64,000 bases of DNA from a methanogenic archaeon mixed culture ISO4-G1 (GCA_001563305.1 CP013703.1:975773-1039772), one strand, 5' to 3'. Positions 7,777-16,033 are shown, counted from the first letter of the stretch. Translations and numbers: made by a program. The notes: generated from the letters alone by a model not told the origin.

Positions 7777-9452
7777 CACTTGAGTCCGACGATCCTTCCG
7801 TCGTCCTTGAGGTCCATCCTCATGGCCGCGGGGACCTTGGGCAGTCCGGGCATCAGTGTGAGGGTACCGCACTCCGGAACGATGAAACCCGCTCCTGTTG
7901 AGATGTTGATCTCCCTGACATGAAGCATCCATCCCTTGGGGACTCCCTTCAGCGTGGACACGTCCGACAGCGATGCCTGGGTCTTTGCGATACAGATGGG
8001 CAGGTTGCCGAATCCGTCCCTTTCGAAGTACTTGATCCTGGTGTCCACGAGCGGCTCGTAGAATACGCCGTCCGCACCGTAGATCTTCTTGGCGATGATC
8101 TCGATCTTATCCTTGATGGGCAGATCCAGGTCGTAGAGGAACTTGAAGTCCGTCTTCTTCTGCTCGATGGTGTCGACGACGGTCTGTGCGAGAGCCGCTG
8201 CTCCCTCTCCGCCCTTCATGAATCCGTCGTTGAATGCCACGGGGATTCCCATCTCCTTGCAGTGGTCACGGATGACATCCATCTCCTCCTGCTTGTCCTG
8301 TGCGAAGTGGTTGATACCGACTACCACGGGCACACCGTACATGGACATGTTCTCGATGTGCTTGTCGAGGTTGCACATTCCCTTCTTCAGGGCATCGATG
8401 GTGAGCGTGGACTCGTCGTCGAGGTTTCCTCCTCCGTGGGTCATCAGCGCCTTCACCGTGGCGACAATGACCACGCATGACGGTCTGATGTCCGATTCCC
8501 TGCACACGATGTCCATGAACTTCTCCCCTCCGAGATCGGAAGCGAAACCGGACTCCGTGACGACGTAGTCCGCGAGTTTCAGGGCAGTCTTGGTGGCGAT
8601 GATCGAGTTGCTGCCGTGTGCGATGTTCGCGAAGGGGAATCCGTGCACGAACACGGGCTGTCCCTCGAGGGTCTGCACGAGGTTGGGGTTGATGGCGTCC
8701 TTCAGCAGGACCATCATAGCTCCGACGCATCCGAGATCCTTGACTGTGATGGGCACGTCGTCGTAAGAGTACGCGACGACCATCCTCTCGAGCCTCTTCC
8801 TCAGGTCCGCACGGTCCTTGGCGAGACAGAGGATGGCCGCGATCTCCGATGCGGATGTGATGATGAATCCGGATTCGTGGGCGACTCCTCCCCTGATCTT
8901 GTCCCTTCCGATTCCCGTCACGATGTGCCTCAGCTCACGGACGTTCATGTCTACAGTCTTCTTGAACATGACATGGGCGGGGTCGATGTGGAGGGGGTTC
9001 TCCCTGACCAGCTCGTTGTCGAGGATGGCTGACAGGAGGTTGTGTGCGGCCGCGACCGCGTGGATGTCCCCTGTGAAGTGGAGATCGATGTCCCACATGG
9101 GGTAGACCTGTGCGTATCCTCCTCCGGTCGCACCTCCCTTGATACCGAACGTGGGTCCGAGCGAGGGCTCCCTAAGCGCTCCGATGACCTTCTTACCGAG
9201 ATATCCGAGTCCCTCCATGAGACCGATGGATGTGACGGTCTTTCCCTCACCGGCAGGAGTAGGTGTGATGGCGGTGACCATGATGAGCTTTCCGTCCTTG
9301 TTGCCCTTGAACTTCTCGAGGTTCTCGATCGGGACCTTCGCGATGTACTTTCCGTAAGGGCTGATATCGTCTTCCGACAATCCGATTTTAGCTGCAATCT
9401 CCTTGATGGGGCGGGGTTTGGCCTCATAGGCGATGTCGATATCTGCTAACAT
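7776..9452 (-). CDS. fhs: Formate-tetrahydrofolate ligase
   Basis: 558 residues, full family length. The ATP-binding loop TPAGEGKTVTSIG is near residue 66, with the family stretches LREPSLGPTFGIKGGATGGGY and GVPVVVGINHF. The enzyme makes 10-formyl-tetrahydrofolate from formate, THF and ATP. In a methanogen lacking the methyl branch of the tetrahydromethanopterin pathway it would supply one-carbon units for purines and other biosynthesis (inference). The minus-strand TATA-like CTTATTAG (9475-9482) is centred 26 nt from ATG 9452, so the mRNA is probably leaderless; an AAGGAGGT just upstream of the TATA is then not a ribosome site. Stop is TGA. Confidence 0.95.
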   Translation of the reverse strand: MLADIDIAYEAKPRPIKEIAAKIGLSEDDISPYGKYIAKVPIENLEKFKGNKDGKLIMVTAITPTPAGEGKTVTSIGLMEGLGYLGKKVIGALREPSLGPTFGIKGGATGGGYAQVYPMWDIDLHFTGDIHAVAAAHNLLSAILDNELVRENPLHIDPAHVMFKKTVDMNVRELRHIVTGIGRDKIRGGVAHESGFIITSASEIAAILCLAKDRADLRKRLERMVVAYSYDDVPITVKDLGCVGAMMVLLKDAINPNLVQTLEGQPVFVHGFPFANIAHGSNSIIATKTALKLADYVVTESGFASDLGGEKFMDIVCRESDIRPSCVVIVATVKALMTHGGGNLDDESTLTIDALKKGMCNLDKHIENMSMYGVPVVVGINHFAQDKQEEMDVIRDHCKEMGIPVAFNDGFMKGGEGAAALAQTVVDTIEQKKTDFKFLYDLDLPIKDKIEIIAKKIYGADGVFYEPLVDTRIKYFERDGFGNLPICIAKTQASLSDVSTLKGVPKGWMLHVREINISTGAGFIVPECGTLTLMPGLPKVPAAMRMDLKDDGRIVGLK

Positions 9453-9518
9453 AGAACTCCGTATTCAGTAAGAGCTAATAAGACCTCCTTGGGTACCGTC
9501 GGGAACTATTGATTAAAA

Positions 9519-9562
9519 TTTAGTCATACCTAAAATTTATATATTTTTTAGTCATTCCTAAA
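9519..9562 (+). promoter_or_regulatory. Twin operator palindromes flanking a TATA box
   Basis: Two near-identical 16-mers, TTTAGTCATACCTAAA (9519-9534) and TTTAGTCATTCCTAAA (9547-9562), bracket the TATA-like TTTATATA (9536-9543). Both fit TTTAG-N6-CTAAA, the same pattern found at both feo promoters, so an iron-responsive repressor of the DtxR/IdeR type is the likely binder (inference). A transcript start would fall near 9566, directly after the second site. The sites also lie about 40 bases upstream of the fhs TATA box. Confidence 0.7.
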
Positions 9563-9565
9563 TTT

Positions 9566-9834
9566 GTGAATCCGCGATGCAAAACATCCTCGGAGAAGCC
9601 GAAGCGACAGGAGGAACCCGTGAATTCCCCTGCCGCCGGACAAACGCCTTACACACCGAAATCCGGGAATCGGGGGGTTCCCGGACCCATCGACATCGTC
9701 CCCTGCGTGGAAAGGATACGGACCTGCCATCAACCCAAGGAAGTAACCACCGATAATCAAATTCGTCCGATCCCGACCTAGCACGTAATTAGTAACCTCA
9801 TACCGGAGGTACAGGGGAGCCTCCGGTAATTTTT
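9566..9834 (+). ncRNA. Possible iron-regulated structured RNA or small-ORF transcript
   Basis: This is most of the only gene-free stretch longer than 300 bases (9453-9936). The predicted start near 9566 follows the twin operator promoter and a strong hairpin plus T-run ends it. Inside is a perfect 7-bp stem CCGGGAA/TTCCCGG (9663-9669 with 9678-9684, G-rich loop). Two overlapping short frames exist (GTG 9566, 71 codons ending TAG; ATG 9577, 59 codons ending TAA), but neither looks like a protein: no domain, and codon use unlike the neighbours. A small regulatory RNA is the simpler reading. I recognise no known RNA family. Confidence 0.35.
9802..9834 (+). terminator. Strong hairpin with T-run
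   Basis: ACCGGAGG (9802-9809) pairs perfectly with CCTCCGGT (9820-9827), followed by AATTTTT. It would end the transcript starting near 9566 and insulate the feo promoter downstream. Confidence 0.65.
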
Positions 9835-9861
9835 CACCATTTTTAATGAAAACGTAACAAA

Positions 9862-9899
9862 ATTAGCCAAAACTAAATCAGTTGGATTATTGGTCCAAC
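9862..9899. promoter_or_regulatory. Upstream operator-like palindromes of feo operon 1
   Basis: ATTAGCCAAAACTAAA (9862-9877) is a weaker match to the TTTAG-N6-CTAAA pattern. It is followed by a second, different palindrome, GTTGGATTATTGGTCCAAC (9881-9899, arms GTTGGA/TCCAAC). Both lie within 75 bases upstream of the first feo gene and may be additional regulator sites. Confidence 0.4.
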
Positions 9900-9907
9900 A
9901 AATCTCA

Positions 9908-9935
9908 TTAAATAGATAGTTTAGGTTCCCCTAAT
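9908..9935 (+). promoter_or_regulatory. Promoter and operator of feo operon 1
   Basis: TATA-like TTAAATAG (9908-9915) is centred 25.5 nt before ATG 9937, giving a leaderless transcript. The palindromic TTTAGGTTCCCCTAAT (9920-9935) fills the space between the TATA box and the start, the classic position for a repressor to block transcription. Confidence 0.7.
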
Positions 9936-9936
9936 T

Positions 9937-10218
9937 ATGACCATGGAGTCCCCCCGTTCCATAGATCGTGACTGTTCTGACGATTCTTCCGTCGGATCGT
10001 CCGTCCCCGTAGCCTTCCTCAAGAAGGGAGAGTACGGGAAGGTCGTCAATATCTCCGGCAAGAGGGAGATCAAGACCTACCTCGAAGGATTGGGATTCAT
10101 AAGGGGCACGTCTGTCAGGATTATCAACAATGACAGCTCCGGGCACATTTTGGAAGTCAAGGGCTCCAGGATCGCGATAGATGACGGGATGGCCATGAAG
10201 ATCATGGTATCCCTTTGA
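9937..10218 (+). CDS. FeoA-like protein (first of pair, operon 1)
   Basis: 93 residues. The last 70 form a FeoA/SH3-like domain (GEYGKVVNISGKREIKTYL, then GLGFIRGTSVRI); the first 22 are Ser/Asp-rich and unordered-looking. FeoA proteins bind or regulate the FeoB iron channel. It is gene 1 of an operon followed at 10226 by a shorter, more typical FeoA, so each operon carries two FeoA-type proteins, perhaps with separate jobs. Leaderless start supported by the TATA box. The N-terminal tail has no recognisable motif. Stop is TGA. Confidence 0.83.
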   Translation: MTMESPRSIDRDCSDDSSVGSSVPVAFLKKGEYGKVVNISGKREIKTYLEGLGFIRGTSVRIINNDSSGHILEVKGSRIAIDDGMAMKIMVSL

Positions 10219-10225
10219 GGTTCTG

Positions 10226-10447
10226 ATGACCACTCTCAACGATATCCCCGTGGGCGGTTCCGCCAAAGTCAAGAGGCTCTACGGAGAGGGGGCCGTCAGG
10301 AGGCACATCATGGACATGGGTATCACCAAGGGCGTTACCATCTATGTCTGCAAGATGGCACCTCTGGGTGACCCGATCGAGGTCACCGTCCGCGGATACC
10401 AGCTCACCCTCAGGAAAGCGGATGCGGAGCTCATCGAAGTCGAATGA
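10226..10447 (+). CDS. feoA: FeoA ferrous iron transport protein (operon 1)
   Basis: 73 residues, the usual FeoA size, with the typical core VKRLYGEGAVRRHIMDMGITKG and the C-terminal PLGDPIEVTVRGYQLTLRK strand pair. It is a small cytoplasmic SH3-fold partner of FeoB. It starts 7 bases after the previous stop and ends 14 bases before feoB. It is close to the FeoA of operon 2 at 13195 over nearly its whole length. Stop is TGA. Confidence 0.93.
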   Translation: MTTLNDIPVGGSAKVKRLYGEGAVRRHIMDMGITKGVTIYVCKMAPLGDPIEVTVRGYQLTLRKADAELIEVE

Positions 10448-10461
10448 ACAGGAGATGAGCG

Positions 10462-12603
10462 ATGACCTTCACCATAGCGCTGGCAGGAAACCCCAACTGC
10501 GGGAAGACCACACTGTTCAACGCACTGACAGGCTCATCCCAGCGCGTTGGCAACTGGCCCGGCGTCACCATAGACAAGAAGGTCGGGAAGATCCGGGGTG
10601 CCGATGCGGACCTTGTGGACCTTCCCGGGATCTATTCCTTATCACCGTATTCCCCCGAGGAGGTCGTCTCCAGGAACTTCATCGTGGAGGAGAGGCCGGA
10701 TGCGATAATCAACATCGTGGACGCGACCAACCTCGAACGCAACCTGTATCTCACCATGCAGATAATCGACATGGGAATCCCTATGGTCCTGGCCATGAAC
10801 ATGATGGACGAGGTCAAGAGGGTCGGGGACAGGATCGATGTGGACATCATCTCCAAGGCACTCGGCATACCGGTCGTACCCATATCGGCGGCCAAGAAGG
10901 AGAACATCGAAGCCCTCGTCACAGCGGTGATGGATGTCGCCGAGAACAGGAGATGTCCCCCCGAGATCGTCTACGAGGACGGTCTCGAGAGCACCATTCA
11001 GGATGCCGTTCGCGTACTCTCGGGAAGGGTCCCGAAGGAGAACCTCAGGTTCTACGCGTTCAAGCTGGTGGAGGATGACCCTCTGGTCAACGAGGCCTTC
11101 CCTGGCGTCAGGGATTCCATTTCAGAGTCCATCAAAGCCCTTGAAGATGCACATGACGATTATGCGGATTCGATCATCGCCGACCTCAGATACACCAGGA
11201 TCGTCGGGATCGTTCAGAAAGCGATAACTCGGGCTCCACGCAACGAGCGCGGCAGCAGGTCCGACCGCATCGACAGGGTTGTCACCCACAAGATCGTCGG
11301 CATCCCGATATTCATCTGCATCATAGCAGCGATCTATTTCATCGCGCTCTACGACGGTTCTCTCGGCACCTCGCCCGGGGCCTGGGCCACGGGATGGCTC
11401 AACGACTTCTTCGCACAGCTTGGTGCGGACCTGTCCGATTGGTGTGCAGAGAACGGTATCAGCGAGATCACCACAGGGCTCCTCGTGGACGGTATCATGG
11501 GCGGTGTCGGCGCGGTCCTGGGATTCCTCCCTCAGATCGCGATCATGTTCACCTGCCTGATCATCCTCGAGGAGGTCGGATACATGGCGCGTGTAGCGTT
11601 CGTGATGGACCGCATATTCAGGTTCTTCAACCTGTCGGGGAAGTCTTTCATCCCGCTCCTTGTGGGTACGGGATGCGGTGTACCGGGGGTCATGTCGTCC
11701 CGTACCATCGAGAGCGAATCTGACCGTCGCATCACCGCGATGACCGTCACGTTCATGCCCTGCAGTGCCAAGCTGCCCATCATCTCAGCCATCGCGGGAG
11801 CCTTGGCGGGGAACATGTGGGTGGCCGTCTACGCCTACTTCATGGGGATCGTGCTCGTCATAATGTCCGGTATCATACTGAAGAAGTTCCAAAAGCTGGC
11901 CGGCAACCCCGCTCCGTTCATCATGGAGCTCCCTCCGTACCATGTCCCCAAGATAGTCAGCGTGCTGAAGGGGATATTCGACAGATGCTGGGCATTCATC
12001 AGGAACGCCTTCACCATAGTCCTACTGGCATCGGTGGTCGTTTGGGTGCTTTCACACTTCGACTTCTCGCTGCAGTATCTGGACGCCTCAACGGATCTGG
12101 AGGATTCCATCCTTGCCAGCGTCGGAGAGGCCATCGCCGTCCTGTTCACCCCCATGGGATGGGAGAACAGCTGGGAGCTCGCGGCCTCCACCATAACCGG
12201 ACTCATGGCAAAGGAGAACATCGTGGCGACACTGGGCGTTGTCCTTCTTGACGGCTCTGAGGTCACCATCTCGTCGGTATCCGAAGCCCTTGCCGAGCTC
12301 CTCGGCAACCAGGCGGCGATCCTGTCCTTCTTCAGCTTCAACATATTCTGCGCACCCTGCGTGGCGGCCATAGGTGCCATCCACAGGGAACTGGGCACAT
12401 GGAAATCCACCGGACTGGCCGTGCTGTACCAGTGCATCATATCCTACTTCGTGGCCATAATAGTCTACGTGGTATACGGTACGATCCTGACGGTCGACAT
12501 CGATTGGTATTCGTACGTGTTCGCAGCTGTCGATGCGATTATAATCGCGTACCTCCTAGTATCAAAGGATCCGTTCAGACAGAAGAAGGGGGCGGGAAAC
12601 TGA
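10462..12603 (+). CDS. feoB: FeoB ferrous iron transporter (operon 1)
   Basis: 713 residues. N-terminal GTPase domain with G1 GNPNCGKTT (9-17), G3 DLPG near residue 54 and an NMMD motif at the G4 position near 113; then the Gate-type membrane domain with about eight or more hydrophobic segments between residues 275 and 705, including the conserved VGTGCGVPG and FMPCSAKLP stretches. It moves Fe(II) across the cytoplasmic membrane. Ribosome site CAGGAGATGAG precedes ATG 10462. It is closely related to the second FeoB at 13469, which points to tandem duplication. Stop is TGA. Confidence 0.96.
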   Translation: MTFTIALAGNPNCGKTTLFNALTGSSQRVGNWPGVTIDKKVGKIRGADADLVDLPGIYSLSPYSPEEVVSRNFIVEERPDAIINIVDATNLERNLYLTMQIIDMGIPMVLAMNMMDEVKRVGDRIDVDIISKALGIPVVPISAAKKENIEALVTAVMDVAENRRCPPEIVYEDGLESTIQDAVRVLSGRVPKENLRFYAFKLVEDDPLVNEAFPGVRDSISESIKALEDAHDDYADSIIADLRYTRIVGIVQKAITRAPRNERGSRSDRIDRVVTHKIVGIPIFICIIAAIYFIALYDGSLGTSPGAWATGWLNDFFAQLGADLSDWCAENGISEITTGLLVDGIMGGVGAVLGFLPQIAIMFTCLIILEEVGYMARVAFVMDRIFRFFNLSGKSFIPLLVGTGCGVPGVMSSRTIESESDRRITAMTVTFMPCSAKLPIISAIAGALAGNMWVAVYAYFMGIVLVIMSGIILKKFQKLAGNPAPFIMELPPYHVPKIVSVLKGIFDRCWAFIRNAFTIVLLASVVVWVLSHFDFSLQYLDASTDLEDSILASVGEAIAVLFTPMGWENSWELAASTITGLMAKENIVATLGVVLLDGSEVTISSVSEALAELLGNQAAILSFFSFNIFCAPCVAAIGAIHRELGTWKSTGLAVLYQCIISYFVAIIVYVVYGTILTVDIDWYSYVFAAVDAIIIAYLLVSKDPFRQKKGAGN

Positions 12604-12605
12604 AT

Positions 12606-12785
12606 TTGGCCGAGATCGCGATCATTCTGGTTATCATCCTACTGATCTCCAATGCAATATTCTACCTTCTGAGGAACAGGCGCAAGGGGAAGAACGGATG
12701 TGGATGTGCCCGCTCCTGCAACCACTGCACCGGATGTGCCCAATATGTCGTCAGGCCCGACAAAGGCGATGACGAGAAGGAGTGA
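12606..12785 (+). CDS. FeoB-associated Cys-rich membrane protein (operon 1)
   Basis: About 59 residues: one N-terminal membrane helix (AEIAIILVIILLISNAIFYLL), the basic stop-transfer NRRKGK, then a Cys-rich tail GCGCARSCNHCTGC. This matches the small FeoB-associated Cys-rich proteins encoded after feoB in many genomes, which may handle iron at the channel mouth (family inference). There is no ATG: TTG at 12606 or CTG at 12600, overlapping the feoB stop, must start it. The operon 2 copy at 15619 has a normal ATG. Stop is TGA. Confidence 0.8.
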   Translation: MAEIAIILVIILLISNAIFYLLRNRRKGKNGCGCARSCNHCTGCAQYVVRPDKGDDEKE

Positions 12786-12849
12786 TTTTCCATTTCTTAT
12801 CCGCATGATATGCCCATCAGTCCTAAAAATTAAACTATTACTAATTAAT

Positions 12850-12873
12850 TTTAGTCTATCCTAAAAAATAAAT
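12850..12873 (+). promoter_or_regulatory. Operator and TATA of feo operon 2
   Basis: TTTAGTCTATCCTAAA (12850-12865) differs by two or three bases from the twin sites at 9519 and 9547 and runs into the TATA-like AAAAATAAATA (12864-12873) about 28 nt before ATG 12897. A half-site AGTCCTAAA lies at 12819. It is the best evidence that both feo operons share one regulator. Confidence 0.72.
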
Positions 12874-12896
12874 AGTGACGTGGATTACCCAAATCC

Positions 12897-13190
12897 ATGA
12901 GTCTGTTCGAATGCTCTGCATCCCCCCGCACCGAAACGGTGACAGAGACAGCGTGCAAAGGTCCTTCCTACCCACTCTCGTTCATGCGCATCGGCGAACC
13001 TGGCACTATAGTCAGGATCTCCGGCAGGGATGAGGTGAAGAAGTACCTTGCCGGATTAGGCTTCATACCGGGCACTGAGATCACGGTGATCAACTCGATC
13101 AACGGGAACGTCATCATCGACATAAGGGGCTCCAGGGTCGCCATTGACTCTGGAATGGCCTCTAAGATCTCGTGCTGTCAAAAGAGCTGA
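12897..13190 (+). CDS. FeoA-like protein (first of pair, operon 2)
   Basis: 97 residues: a 28-residue Cys/Thr-containing leader, then a FeoA-type SH3 domain (GEPGTIVRISGRDEVKKYL, GLGFIPGTEITV). It is the counterpart of the gene at 9937, but its leader and C-terminus (ISCCQKS) add cysteines at residues 6, 20 and in the CC pair, which could bind metal or respond to redox (inference). Predicted leaderless start. The next FeoA follows after 4 bases. Stop is TGA. Confidence 0.82.
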   Translation: MSLFECSASPRTETVTETACKGPSYPLSFMRIGEPGTIVRISGRDEVKKYLAGLGFIPGTEITVINSINGNVIIDIRGSRVAIDSGMASKISCCQKS

Positions 13191-13194
13191 TAGT

Positions 13195-13416
13195 ATGAGC
13201 ACATTGAAAGAGACCGCCGTGGGGTCCACCGTCAAGGTGAAGAGACTCAACGGCGAGGGGGGCCTCAAGAGACACATCATGGACATGGGCATCACCAAAG
13301 GAGTCGAGATCTATGTCCGTAAGGTAGCCCCGCTGGGAGATCCTGTTGAGATCACCGTGCGCGGCTACGAACTGAGTCTCAGGAAGGAGTATGCGGAGCT
13401 GATCGAGGTCGAATGA
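13195..13416 (+). CDS. feoA: FeoA ferrous iron transport protein (operon 2)
   Basis: 73 residues, same length as the operon 1 FeoA and nearly collinear with it (KRHIMDMGITKGVEIYVRK core, then PLGDPVEITVRGYELSL). It is a cytoplasmic SH3-fold partner of FeoB. ATG 13195 follows the previous stop by 4 bases. A 52-base gap separates it from feoB, longer than in operon 1. Stop is TGA. Confidence 0.93.
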   Translation: MSTLKETAVGSTVKVKRLNGEGGLKRHIMDMGITKGVEIYVRKVAPLGDPVEITVRGYELSLRKEYAELIEVE

Positions 13417-13468
13417 CCCGTTCCGCTCCGTACGCCATGCACAATGGCGTTCGGAAGGAGAGACAAAC

Positions 13469-15622
13469 ATGAGTTTTACAATAGCTTTGGCCGGTAATCC
13501 AAACTGCGGTAAGACAACCCTGTTCAACGCACTGACGGGTGCATCGCAGCGCGTGGGTAACTGGCCCGGAGTCACCATCGACAAGAAGGTCGGAAAGATC
13601 AAGGGAACGGATTCCGAATTGGTGGATCTGCCCGGTATCTACTCCCTCTCGCCCTATTCGCCCGAGGAGATCGTTTCCAGAAACTTCATCGTCGACGAAC
13701 AGCCCGATGCGATTATCAACATCGTGGACGCTACGAACCTGGAGAGGAACATGTTCCTCACCCTTCAGCTGATCGACATGGGAAGGCCCATGGTCGTTGC
13801 GCTGAACATGATGGACCAGATAGAGGCGCTCGGGGACAGGATAGACATCGCACACATCTCCAACTGCCTGGGCGTACCGGTTGTACCGATATCCGCCACC
13901 AAGAAGGACAACATAGACGTCCTGATCGAGAAGGTCATGTCGGTCGCCGAGAACAAGACTGTGCCAGACATCATCGAGTATGACCATTCCATCGAGACAG
14001 TGGTCTCCCAGGCGAGGAGTGCGCTGTACGGCAAGGTGCCCGATGAGAGCAAGAGGTTCTACGCGTTCAAGCTCATCGAGGACGACCCCGCCGTCAACGA
14101 GATCGCCCCCGGTGCGAGGGAATCCATCTCGCAGTACATCGATGCGCTGGAGAAGGAGTACGACGACTCGGCGGATTCCATCATCGCCGACAGCAGGTAC
14201 TCGAAGATCACAAGCATCGTGTCCAGGGCGTACACGAAGGCGCCCAGGGACGACAAGGGCACATTGTCCGACCGTATCGACAGGATAGTCACCAACAGGA
14301 TCCTCGGACTTCCAATATTCGCCGCCATCATCACCTTAGTCTACTTCATCGCAATGTACGACGGCGATTGGGGAACGTCCCCCGGAGCATGGGCCACAGG
14401 ATGGCTCAACGATTTCATCGGTGACGAGGTCATCCCCGCCGTTGCCGAATGGTGCGAGGCCAGCGGTGTCAGCGAGGTCCTCACCGGACTGCTTTGCGAC
14501 GGAATACTGAACGGAGTGGGCGCCGTCATAGGCTTCCTCCCCCAGATGATCGTCCTGTTCATCTGTCTGGTCATCCTTGAGGAAGTCGGATACATGGCAC
14601 GTGTCGCGTTCGTCATGGACCGTATCTTCAGGTACTTCAACCTCTCCGGAAAGTCCTTCATCCCGCTCCTGGTCGGAACCGGATGCGGAGTCCCCGGAGT
14701 CATGGCATGCCGTACCATCGAGAGCGAGGCGGACCGCCGTATCACCGCGATGACCGTCACGTTCATGCCCTGCGGAGCCAAGCTCCCCGTCATCGCCGCC
14801 ATCACCGCGGCGCTCGCAGGAGCCTGGTGGGTCGGAGTTCTCGCCTACTTCGGCGGAATCGTCCTGGTGATCCTCTCCGGTATCATCCTGAAGAAGTTCA
14901 AGCACCTGGCCGGAAAGCCCGCACCGTTCATCATGGAGCTGCCTCCGTACCACGCGCCCGGATTCTACACATGTGCAAAATCCGTGTTCGACAGATCATG
15001 GGCATTCGTCAAGAAGGCGGGAACGATCATCCTGCTAACCATGGTACTGATCTGGACCCTCTCGCACTTCACTCTCGGATTCGAGTTCATCGACCCGGAC
15101 GAGGACATGGGCGAATCGATCCTGGCGGCCATCGGAGGTGCACTGGCATACCTGTTCATGCCCCTCGGATGGGGAGACAGCTGGGAACTTGCGGCGTCAT
15201 CGCTCACCGGACTCGTCGCGAAGGAGGACCTCATCGGTACCCTCGCCGTGGTGCTGGGAGCCGCTAGCGACGAGGCAGAGGATGTGGGAGAGATGCTGGC
15301 CATGCTGCTTTCCAACAGTGCCATACTCTCGTTCTTCGCATTCAACATGTACTGCGCACCTTGCTTCGCGGCAATCGGAGCCATCCACAGGGAGCTCGGC
15401 ACCTGGAAGCACACGGGTATCGCGGTGGCATATCAGTGCCTGCTCGCATACTTCGTCGCGATCATCGTGTATGTCATTGCGGGAAGCATCTTCGGAGACC
15501 CGATAGACTGGTATTCCTATGTGTTCGCTGCCATTGATGCAATCATACTGGTCTATCTGCTGGTGTCCAAGGACCCGTTCAGACAGCTCGGCAAGGACTC
15601 CAAGGAGGCCGAATTCGCATGA
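13469..15622 (+). CDS. feoB: FeoB ferrous iron transporter (operon 2)
   Basis: 717 residues with the same architecture as the first FeoB: GTPase G1 GNPNCGKTT (9-17), DLPG, NMMD; then membrane Gate domains with VGTGCGVPG and FMPCGAKLP. The membrane half is almost residue for residue alike, while the linker after the GTPase domain (about 165-260) differs most. GGAAGGAGAG precedes ATG 13469. The stop overlaps the next ATG (ATGA). Two FeoB copies could differ in affinity or metal; nothing in the sequence decides. Stop is TGA. Confidence 0.96.
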   Translation: MSFTIALAGNPNCGKTTLFNALTGASQRVGNWPGVTIDKKVGKIKGTDSELVDLPGIYSLSPYSPEEIVSRNFIVDEQPDAIINIVDATNLERNMFLTLQLIDMGRPMVVALNMMDQIEALGDRIDIAHISNCLGVPVVPISATKKDNIDVLIEKVMSVAENKTVPDIIEYDHSIETVVSQARSALYGKVPDESKRFYAFKLIEDDPAVNEIAPGARESISQYIDALEKEYDDSADSIIADSRYSKITSIVSRAYTKAPRDDKGTLSDRIDRIVTNRILGLPIFAAIITLVYFIAMYDGDWGTSPGAWATGWLNDFIGDEVIPAVAEWCEASGVSEVLTGLLCDGILNGVGAVIGFLPQMIVLFICLVILEEVGYMARVAFVMDRIFRYFNLSGKSFIPLLVGTGCGVPGVMACRTIESEADRRITAMTVTFMPCGAKLPVIAAITAALAGAWWVGVLAYFGGIVLVILSGIILKKFKHLAGKPAPFIMELPPYHAPGFYTCAKSVFDRSWAFVKKAGTIILLTMVLIWTLSHFTLGFEFIDPDEDMGESILAAIGGALAYLFMPLGWGDSWELAASSLTGLVAKEDLIGTLAVVLGAASDEAEDVGEMLAMLLSNSAILSFFAFNMYCAPCFAAIGAIHRELGTWKHTGIAVAYQCLLAYFVAIIVYVIAGSIFGDPIDWYSYVFAAIDAIILVYLLVSKDPFRQLGKDSKEAEFA

Positions 15623-15813
15623 CCACAGGCGACCTGATCGTAGGAGGATTCATCGCGATTTGGGTCCTCACCGCCATATTGGTGCTGGTGAGGAACAGGC
15701 GCAAGGGCAAGAACAGCTGCGGCTGCAACTGTTCAGGATGCTCCTCCGCCAAGAGGGCGCCCAATGTGGTCATCGAAGAGGAATCCTGCTGCGAATGCTG
15801 CAAGAAGAACTGA
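15619..15813 (+). CDS. FeoB-associated Cys-rich membrane protein (operon 2)
   Basis: 64 residues: one membrane helix (about residues 6-25), the NRRKGK stop-transfer, then cysteines in CGCNCSGC and at the end CCECC. It overlaps feoB by 4 bases (ATGA), so it is translationally coupled. It is homologous to the protein at 12606, with a more Cys-rich end. A role in passing iron to or from FeoB is known only as a family hypothesis. Stop is TGA, followed by a hairpin. Confidence 0.85.
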   Translation: MTTGDLIVGGFIAIWVLTAILVLVRNRRKGKNSCGCNCSGCSSAKRAPNVVIEEESCCECCKKN

Positions 15814-15818
15814 AACAC

Positions 15819-15835
15819 AGGGGGCACAGCCCCCT
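15819..15835 (+). terminator. Hairpin after feo operon 2
   Basis: AGGGGGC, loop ACA, GCCCCCT, followed by a pyrimidine-rich TCCTTTC tract six bases after the last stop of the operon. Confidence 0.6.
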
Positions 15836-15898
15836 TCCTTTCACTTTCTCCGAAACAGACTACCCCATTGTTTTATTCAGGCCCTATGATACAGGTGC

Positions 15899-16033
15899 AT
15901 GAAATACAGATGCCCTACATGCGGATACATCTACGACGAAGAAGAGGCCGGTGTCAAGTTCGCCGATCTCCCTGACGACTGGGAGTGCCCCATCTGCGGA
16001 GAACCGAAATCCGAATTCGTCGCAATGGACTGA
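15899..16033 (+). CDS. Rubredoxin
   Basis: 44 residues with the two iron-binding CxxC knuckles CPTCGY (residues 5-10) and CPICGE (30-35), spaced as in rubredoxins; slightly shorter than the usual 50-55 residues. It is a one-electron carrier with an Fe(Cys)4 site, often used in oxygen or peroxide defence in methanogens. TTTTATTC (15870-15877) is centred 25.5 nt before ATG 15899, so it has its own leaderless promoter despite lying just after the feo operon. Stop is TGA, adjacent to the stop of the convergent Sel1 gene. Confidence 0.93.
   Translation: MKYRCPTCGYIYDEEEAGVKFADLPDDWECPICGEPKSEFVAMD

Noticed and set aside
9453..9936. tRNA or known structured RNA in the fhs-feo gap
   Set aside because: No T-loop or acceptor pattern on either strand and no SRP or RNase P signature found.
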